From assembly GCA_025355835.1 (NCBI GenBank), contig JANXYW010000050.1:1-10349 (forward strand): DNA of 10,349 nucleotides, in the 5' to 3' direction. The notes below the pieces were generated by a model, which had not been told where the DNA came from, did no database searches, and saw only the letters and a list, made by a program, of their open reading frames with translations. The stretch is from Chloroflexota bacterium (GTDB taxonomy: Bacteria; Chloroflexota; Dehalococcoidia; DSTF01; JACRBR01). Below, piece after piece: positions 5,974-10,349 of this stretch (position 1 is the first letter of the stretch; every line of letters starts with the position of its first letter). Position numbers and translations under genes: made by a program.

Positions 5974-7346
5974 TTCAGCAGTTTGTCTCCGTTGAAGATG
6001 CGGACCACATCGAAGTAGGTGATCACCAGCGCGAACAGGATCATCGCGGCGAATCCAGCTAAGTGTACCAGCGCTTCCTTCTCTGGCGCGACGCGCTTTC
6101 CGCGGCGTAGGAACTCGACGAAGACGAACGCCAGCCGGCCACCGTCGACCATCGGGATCGGCAGCGCGTTCAGCATCGCCAGGCTCATGCTGATCAGTGC
6201 CGCGAAGTTGAGCAGCGACAGCCAGCCGGCCTGGTCGACAACCTCGCCCGTCGCCTGCGCGATGCCAACCGGCCCCGTGAACGGAGAGTCGCCGAAGCCC
6301 CGAATGACGCCCCAGATCTGGTTGCGGGCAAGGACGAGCGATTCGAAACTGAGCCGCGCGCCGTTCGGGACAGCTTCCCATGGCGGCTCCGTTTGGCGCT
6401 CGACTGGAACGATGTACGCGGTCGGCGCGGAGAACTGGAAGCAGGCGAATTCGGTCGTCGCGAACAGCTTCGACTTAAGTGCTTCCGCCGCCGCTTTGTC
6501 TGCGGGCTCAAGGCCGCTGCACTGCGCCGCCGTCAGTCCGCGGAAGCCGAATGCCGATCCGCTGAAGCACCAGGCCGGCGCGCCAGACGCGATGTTGCTT
6601 TTGTAGTCGGCGAAACCTTTTTCTGACTGCGCCTCGATCTTCGCGCGTTCCGCCGGGGTTGTCGTGTACGGGCTCGTGTGCGCCGGGCCAACAGAGATGC
6701 CAATTGGTCCCTGCGATCGCTCAACTCCACATTCGTCGTTGTACGACTTCGGGTTCCAGCGCGAGTACACCGACCTCGATATCTCCTCCGGCCCAGTCTT
6801 CGGATCCGTGCGCTTGATCTTGAGGTCAATGTTCGATCCCTGGTAGAGGCGCAGGAAGTACTTGGCGTCTTGCTGGCTCTCGACATGGCGCCCGTTGACG
6901 GAGAGGATCTGGTCGCCGGCTCGGAGATCCGAACTGCTGGAAGGGCTGTTCGGCACCACGTCGACGATTTGTGCGCCGGCAATGGAGACGTTGTGCGGGA
7001 TCATCAGACCAACGCTGAAGAGCGTGATCGCGAGAGCAAGGTTCATGAACACGCCCGCGCCGAGGATCACCGTGCGCTTCCATTTCGGCTGCGCGCCGAG
7101 GCTCTGGGGATCCGTTGGATCTTCTTCGCCCAGCATGCGGACGAATGCACCCATCGGGATGGCGTTGATCGTGTAGTCGGTATCGCGCCAGCGGAAACCG
7201 AACAGCCGCGGCGGCAGGCCGATGCCCGCCTCCAGGACTTTCACGCCGAACATCTTGGCCGTGAAGTAGTGGCCCGCCTCGTGCACGACGAGAAGGCCCA
7301 ACAGGATGCCAAAGAACGGCAGGATGGAATGCGTTAGTACGTCCAC
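5970..7346 (-). CDS. rseP: RseP-type intramembrane zinc metalloprotease (site-2 protease)
   Basis: RseP-family proteases cut transmembrane anti-sigma factors or leftover signal peptides inside the membrane. The 458-aa product has the zinc motif HEAGH at residues 22-26 in TM1 (about 6-26). A second membrane span lies at about 94-115, a single PDZ domain at about 122-182 (LRAGDQILSVNG at 141-152), and C-terminal spans at about 376-397 and 427-446. The third zinc ligand is expected at Asp401 in NALPIPMVDGGR (393-404). Oddly, about 80 residues at 225-310 separate GPIGISVGP from PPWEAVPNG, and the extracytoplasmic part contains Cys206, Cys260, Cys276 and Cys302. Relatives I recall join these motifs closely. 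The start is a GTG at 7346 with GAGG four bases upstream. Lying between ispC and ispG is a conserved arrangement in many bacteria. The actual substrate here is unknown. Confidence 0.93.
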   Translation of the reverse strand: MDVLTHSILPFFGILLGLLVVHEAGHYFTAKMFGVKVLEAGIGLPPRLFGFRWRDTDYTINAIPMGAFVRMLGEEDPTDPQSLGAQPKWKRTVILGAGVFMNLALAITLFSVGLMIPHNVSIAGAQIVDVVPNSPSSSSDLRAGDQILSVNGRHVESQQDAKYFLRLYQGSNIDLKIKRTDPKTGPEEISRSVYSRWNPKSYNDECGVERSQGPIGISVGPAHTSPYTTTPAERAKIEAQSEKGFADYKSNIASGAPAWCFSGSAFGFRGLTAAQCSGLEPADKAAAEALKSKLFATTEFACFQFSAPTAYIVPVERQTEPPWEAVPNGARLSFESLVLARNQIWGVIRGFGDSPFTGPVGIAQATGEVVDQAGWLSLLNFAALISMSLAMLNALPIPMVDGGRLAFVFVEFLRRGKRVAPEKEALVHLAGFAAMILFALVITYFDVVRIFNGDKLLK

Positions 7347-7358
7347 ATCGCCTCGTCC

Positions 7359-7376
7359 GCCCCGTGCGTGCGGGGC
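7359..7376. repeat. 6-bp hairpin in the ispC-rseP spacer
   Basis: The plus strand reads gccccg-tgcgtg-cggggc, a perfect 6-base-pair stem with a 6-base loop. It ends 5 bases before the GAGG site of rseP on the minus strand. No T-run follows, so it is not a convincing terminator. It could affect rseP translation or be incidental. Confidence 0.4.
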
Positions 7377-7410
7377 TCATCTGCATCTACGTTTCGCTGC
7401 CCGCGATGGT

Positions 7411-8586
7411 TCATCGCGCGCGGGCGACCGGTTGTTTGGCTCGAACGTTGTCCATCGCGAAGGCGCGCGCCCATGCGTCAGCTTCGAGCACGGCCTCCAA
7501 GGAAGGATCGACCGCTCCGGAATGGGCCGATAGTGTGGAATCCACCACCTTCGCGATGGCGGTAAAGCCGATTGCGCCGAGCGCGAACTGCTCGACCGCC
7601 ACCTCGTCGGCTGCGGCGAGCACTGCGGTCCACGTGCCGCCCTTCGCGCCCGCTTCTAGGGCGAGCCGCAGGCACGGATAGCGGCCCAGATCGACTTCGC
7701 TGAAATTGAGCGTTTTGGCTCGGGCGAGGTTCAGCCGCGGGACGCCCGTGCTCGCGACGCGGTTCGGGTAGCTCAGCGCGCACTGGATCGGCAGCCGCAT
7801 GTCCGGCTCGCCTAACTGCGCCTTCACGCTGCCGTCCGCGTACTCCACCAACGAGTGCACGATGCTCTCGCGGTGCATGACGATCTCGATGCGATCCATC
7901 GGCACGTTGAACAGCCAGCGAGCCTCGATCGCCTCGAAGCCTTTGTTCATCAGCGTTGCCGAATCGATCGTGATCTTGCGGCCCATGTCCCAGGTCGGAT
8001 GGCGGAGCGCGTCGCGCGGCGTGACGCGATCGAGATCACGCACGGGCATGTCGCGAAACGCGCCGCCCGACGCGGTGAGGATCAGCTTCTCGACCGAGGC
8101 GATGTCCTCGCCCCAGAGGCACTGCCAGATCGCGCTGTGTTCGCTGTCGACGGGCCGGAGTTCGCCGCGGCCGCGCTCCGCTTCGCGCGTGACGATCGCG
8201 CCGGCCATGACCAGCACTTCCTTGTTGGCGAGCGCGACGGCTTTGCCGGCGCGCAGTGCCGCGATCGTCGGGCCGAGGCCGGCTGCGCCCGCCGTTGCCA
8301 CGACGACGATGTCGACGCTCGGGTGCGCCGCGATCTCTTCCATGCTGGCCCAGCGCGTCTTGCGGCCGGCGGCCGCCTTGAGGTCCATATTGCGTTCGGC
8401 GTGCTGGCACCAGACGAAGTCCGGGTGGAACTCGCGCGACTGATCTTCGAGGAGGGTGTGGTTGTTGCCGCCAGCGAGAGCGACGACGCGGAAGTGGCCC
8501 GGAAGCTGGCGGATCACGTCGAGCGTCTGACGCCCGACCGAGCCCGTAGAGCCCAGAATCGCGACGCCCTTTGCGGGTGCGGTCAT
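7411..8586 (-). CDS. ispC: 1-deoxy-D-xylulose 5-phosphate reductoisomerase
   Basis: IspC (Dxr) rearranges and reduces DXP to 2-C-methyl-D-erythritol 4-phosphate with NADPH. It is the first committed step of the MEP pathway and the target of fosmidomycin. The 391-aa product is of normal length. It has the NADPH loop GSTGSVGRQTLDVI at residues 12-25, ALANKEVLVMAG at 118-129, and the metal-binding PVDSEHSA at 145-152, giving Asp147 and Glu149. Then follow LTASGGAFRD (170-179), the mobile-lid region HPTWDMG (196-202) and IDSATLMNKGFE (207-218), where Glu218 is the third metal ligand. The frame is open to 8604, but the ATG at 8586 has GGTGA four bases upstream and a normal N-terminus. It is separated from cdsA by 380 non-coding bases, so it probably has its own promoter and leads an ispC-rseP-ispG unit. 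Confidence 0.97.
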   Translation of the reverse strand: MTAPAKGVAILGSTGSVGRQTLDVIRQLPGHFRVVALAGGNNHTLLEDQSREFHPDFVWCQHAERNMDLKAAAGRKTRWASMEEIAAHPSVDIVVVATAGAAGLGPTIAALRAGKAVALANKEVLVMAGAIVTREAERGRGELRPVDSEHSAIWQCLWGEDIASVEKLILTASGGAFRDMPVRDLDRVTPRDALRHPTWDMGRKITIDSATLMNKGFEAIEARWLFNVPMDRIEIVMHRESIVHSLVEYADGSVKAQLGEPDMRLPIQCALSYPNRVASTGVPRLNLARAKTLNFSEVDLGRYPCLRLALEAGAKGGTWTAVLAAADEVAVEQFALGAIGFTAIAKVVDSTLSAHSGAVDPSLEAVLEADAWARAFAMDNVRAKQPVARAR

Positions 8587-8671
8587 GCGATCACCGTACC
8601 ACATGGCATCTGTCTGCGCGCTCGATTGCTCATACGCCTATGCAGTTCCTGCATGGGGACGACGGGGAACC

Positions 8672-8778
8672 GCAGATTACGCAGACTACGCAGAGGGGGG
8701 ACGGGAACCACGAAGGGCACGAAGGGGAGAGAAAGGGGGGACGATCCACGAAGAGCACGAAGAGCACGAAAGGGGGAC
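8672..8778. repeat. Compound 9-bp tandem repeats separated by G-runs
   Basis: Block 1 has gcagattac, gcagactac, gcagagggg (8672-8698). Block 2 has cacgaaggg twice (8709-8726). Block 3 has cacgaagag twice then cacgaaagg (8747-8773). Each block ends in a G-run followed by ac (gggggg at 8695-8700 and 8735-8740, ggggg at 8772-8776). All blocks keep a 9-base period. Strings of the cacgaag and gcagattac kind are dispersed repeats I recall from Chloroflexota, Planctomycetota and related genomes. Their function is not known to me. Confidence 0.8.
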
Positions 8779-8799
8779 TGGATGTACGTGGCGCTGTAG

Positions 8800-8819
8800 G
8801 GGCGCAACCTGTTGCGCCC
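8800..8819. repeat. Perfect 9-bp hairpin
   Basis: The sequence gggcgcaac-ct-gttgcgccc is a perfect 9-base-pair inverted repeat with a 2-base centre. As RNA the inner pairs would open to make a loop. Neither side carries a T-run, so it does not look like an intrinsic terminator. It resembles dispersed ggggcgcaac hairpin repeats of environmental bacteria. Confidence 0.7.
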
Positions 8820-8910
8820 GTGTTCGTACGCGGAGATCAGTTTGAAATGGACAACGCCGCGTCGTCGCGACGAGCGAGAAGAGCGCGGGACATCGGCCGC
8901 GACAGAGAAC

Positions 8911-8962
8911 GCGCGGGCTGAATGCCCGCGCTCCGGAATGGAGGGTCGGGCGCGGTACGCCC
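8911..8962 (-). repeat. Row of hairpins downstream of cdsA
   Basis: Three stems follow each other: gcgcgggc/gcccgcgc (8911-8918 with 8924-8931, loop 5), ctcc/ggag (8931-8934 with 8940-8943) and gggcg/cgccc (8948-8952 with 8958-8962). They begin 4 bases past the cdsA stop on the minus strand. They may stop or stabilise the uppS-cdsA transcript. The lack of a U-rich tail (the strong stem is followed by GTTCTCT) makes a Rho-independent terminator doubtful. Confidence 0.5.
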
Positions 8963-8966
8963 AGCC

Positions 8967-9761
8967 TCAGAACACAACCTGCGTAAACACGTACACGAGC
9001 GCGAACGTGAAGAGGATGGAATCGAGGCGGTCGAGGACGCCGCCGTGGCCCGGGATCAGTTCACTAGCGTCCTTGATGTGCATGCGGCGCTTCATCGCCG
9101 ACTCGGCCAGATCGCCGAAGGCGGCGACGGGCGGGAGCAGCAGGGCGAGCGCGCCGAGCTTCAACGGCTCGTTCGTGAGGTCGAACGCGATGCCGAGCGT
9201 GACGACGGCCGCGAACCCGGCGCCCCAGCCGCCGACGAAGCCCTCCCACGTCTTCTTCGGACTGATGCTTGGCGCAAGCAGGCGGCGTCCGATCGCGCGG
9301 CCGGTGAAGAACGCGGCGGTGTCGACGGTGAACGTGCTCAGCACGGTGAGGTACACCCACGAGCGGCCGTCGAAGTCGACGTCGCGGAGCTGCACGAGGA
9401 AGCTGCCGAGGATGCCGACGTACGTGACGCCGAACGCGATCCATGCCGCGTCGTCGAGAATGCCGTTCTCGGTCGGCGAGACGGCGACGGCGATCGGCGG
9501 GATCACGAGCGCCGCGCCGAGCCAGACGTACCAGCGATAGTCACCCGTGTGCGCGCCGACAGCGACGCCGGCGACGAGCAACGCAGTGAGCACGCATACC
9601 GGATCGAGCCAGTCGCGGCGCGCGTGATTGAACTCGATCGATGCGATGGCGAGCACGATCGCAACGGCTGCGACGTACCAGTTGCCGCCGAGGTAGATGA
9701 GGCCGATGATCGCCGGCACGCCGACGATGGCGCTGGCGACGCGTTGGGCGAGAGGGCTCAC
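8967..9761 (-). CDS. cdsA: Phosphatidate cytidylyltransferase
   Basis: CdsA makes CDP-diacylglycerol from phosphatidic acid and CTP, the branch point for bacterial phospholipids, in the cytoplasmic membrane. The 264-aa product has many hydrophobic spans (for example about 11-28, 30-42, 56-70, 80-94, 205-217, 247-264). The family signature is complete at 221-247: SAMKRR, then KD at 230-231, PGHGG at 237-241 and DRLD at 244-247. The conserved DTAAFFTGR (147-155) and SPKKTWEGF (167-175) precede it. An open frame extends to 9926, but I choose the GTG at 9761, which overlaps the uppS stop as GTGA and gives the usual short N-terminus. The extension would overlap uppS by 165 bases and is Arg-rich shadow. 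Coupled expression with uppS is likely. Confidence 0.95.
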   Translation of the reverse strand: MSPLAQRVASAIVGVPAIIGLIYLGGNWYVAAVAIVLAIASIEFNHARRDWLDPVCVLTALLVAGVAVGAHTGDYRWYVWLGAALVIPPIAVAVSPTENGILDDAAWIAFGVTYVGILGSFLVQLRDVDFDGRSWVYLTVLSTFTVDTAAFFTGRAIGRRLLAPSISPKKTWEGFVGGWGAGFAAVVTLGIAFDLTNEPLKLGALALLLPPVAAFGDLAESAMKRRMHIKDASELIPGHGGVLDRLDSILFTFALVYVFTQVVF

Positions 9762-10349
9762 TTGTGCGCGCGGGGCCGTGCACCGTTCGCGGGCGCGGCG
9801 GCCTCGGTACCGCCGAAGCGGCGCTCCCGCTGCGCGTACGCATCGAGCGCGCGATCGATCTCCGTTTCGTCGAAGTCCGGCCAGAGCGTCGGCGTCGCGT
9901 AGAACTCCGCGTATGCCGACTGCCACAGCAGGAAGTTCGAGAGCCGCATTTCGCCGGCAGTGCGGATGACGATGTCCGGATCGCCGATGCCGGCCGTGTA
10001 CAGGTACGACGAGAACAGCGTCTCATCGATGCCTTCCGGCTTCACGCGGTCAGCGACGATGCGCTGCACGGCGTCGATGATCTCGTCGCGGCCGCCGTAG
10101 TTGAACGCGAGGGCGACCGTCATGCGGTCGTTGTCCTTCGTCAGTTCGATCGCCTGCTCGACCTTCTCGCGGATCTTCGGCTCCAGCGGGTCCAGGCGGC
10201 CGATGTGAACGAGGCGGACGCCGTTCTTGTGCAGCTCGTTGATCTCGCGGCTGATCACGCGCGGGATGAGGCGCATCAGCGCCGACACTTCGCGACGTGG
10301 CCGCGTCCAGTTCTCGGTTGAGAACGCGTACAGCGTCAGCACTTCGACG
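9758..10349 (-). CDS. uppS: Isoprenyl (undecaprenyl) diphosphate synthase, 5' end missing
   Basis: UppS condenses IPP onto farnesyl diphosphate in cis to give the C55 carrier used for peptidoglycan. The window holds the last 196 residues, with the frame open to the right edge. About 50-60 N-terminal residues, including the expected DGNGRWA substrate motif, lie outside. Visible parts are LYAFSTENWTRP (6-17 of the visible chain), FNYGGRDEI (82-90), and DIVIRTAGEMRLSNF (125-139) with the diphosphate-binding Arg129, Arg135 and Ser137. AYAEFY has the Glu (148) that binds Mg, and LWPDF follows. The family more often has RTGGE or RTSGE than RTAGE, a minor change. The first in-frame GTG at 10342 lies inside the conserved core, so it is not the start. 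The C-terminal tail after residue 178 is Ala/Pro-rich and variable. The stop overlaps the cdsA GTG. Confidence 0.95.
   Translation of the reverse strand, partial: VEVLTLYAFSTENWTRPRREVSALMRLIPRVISREINELHKNGVRLVHIGRLDPLEPKIREKVEQAIELTKDNDRMTVALAFNYGGRDEIIDAVQRIVADRVKPEGIDETLFSSYLYTAGIGDPDIVIRTAGEMRLSNFLLWQSAYAEFYATPTLWPDFDETEIDRALDAYAQRERRFGGTEAAAPANGARPRAHK

Larger units (their letters stand above)
8587..8966. other. 380-base non-coding stretch between cdsA and ispC
   Basis: No credible gene lies here. The frames that stay open encode low-complexity peptides such as HEEHE or DYADYAEG produced by 9-base repeats. Reading from the ispC side it holds: the GGTGA site of ispC (8595-8591); about 80 bases with no clear signal, in which ispC promoter elements should lie; a small stem atgcag/ctgcat (8640-8654); three blocks of 9-base tandem repeats separated by G-runs (8672-8778); a 9-bp hairpin (8800-8819); and a row of short hairpins just past the cdsA stop (8911-8962). 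I could not name a promoter with confidence. Confidence 0.7.

Noticed and set aside
4750..6018. Long plus-strand open frame (422 codons) opposite ispG
   Set aside because: It is the complement of ispG, is full of Arg, Asp and His repeats typical of antisense reading of high-GC genes, and has no recognisable motif.
5974..6381. Extension of IspG by 136 residues upstream
   Set aside because: It overlaps the end of rseP in another frame, is rich in Arg and Gly, and IspG begins normally at the ATGATG overlap.
7855..8799. Plus-strand open frame of 314 codons opposite ispC running into the spacer
   Set aside because: It is antisense to a well-supported ispC, and its end is built from the 9-base repeats.
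8571..8921. Small open frames in the 8587-8966 spacer with peptides like HEEHE and STKSTK
   Set aside because: The peptides are direct translations of 9-base tandem repeats in several frames, with no ribosome binding site. They are annotation artefacts.
8922..9902. Plus-strand open frame of 326 codons opposite cdsA and part of uppS
   Set aside because: Low-complexity Arg/Asp/Glu/Ala composition with no motif; both minus-strand genes are certain.
9762..9926. Extension of CdsA by 55 residues upstream
   Set aside because: It is Arg-rich shadow of uppS. The GTG at 9761 overlapping the uppS stop fits the family length.
10340..10342. GTG as the start of uppS
   Set aside because: It lies inside the conserved core (LTLYAFSTENW), and the frame is still open at the window edge, so the gene is truncated.

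Overview
The window is high-GC bacterial DNA (roughly low-to-mid 60s % GC by eye) with every recognisable gene on the minus strand, so transcription runs from the right end to the left end. The gene order uppS-cdsA-ispC(dxr)-rseP-ispG, frequent GTG starts and several 4-base stop/start overlaps suggest a free-living bacterium that uses the MEP isoprenoid pathway. From the gene order, the RseP sequence style and the families of intergenic repeats, my best guess is a high-GC Chloroflexota member. That is inference, not proof.

Right part (10349 to 4825): a lipid and envelope block. UppS (5' end cut by the window edge) makes the C55 lipid carrier. CdsA overlaps it by GTGA and makes CDP-diacylglycerol. 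A 380-base non-coding stretch full of short tandem repeats and hairpins follows. Then come IspC (first committed MEP step), RseP (intramembrane site-2 protease with an unusual cysteine-containing insertion) and, overlapping RseP by ATGA, IspG (a late MEP step). IspC and IspG supply the isoprenoid units that UppS polymerises.

Middle (4824 to 3389): a hairpin, then two genes of unknown function 9 bases apart with clear ribosome binding sites. They encode a 144-aa acidic protein and a 308-aa all-helical HEAT/ARM-like protein.

Left part (3388 to 1): a 232-base spacer carrying a dispersed-repeat-type inverted repeat plus tandem 20-base units. It is followed by the glycerol catabolic pair glpK-glpD (GTGA overlap), and the first 11 codons of another gene that starts inside the glpD stop codon (ATGA overlap). 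GlpK phosphorylates glycerol and GlpD oxidises the product to dihydroxyacetone phosphate.

I see no tRNA, rRNA, CRISPR array, transposase, prophage or defence gene. Most of the window is ordinary housekeeping sequence. The points worth a second look are the repeat cassettes, a 7-base tandem repeat inside the glpD coding sequence, the RseP insertion and the unknown gene pair.
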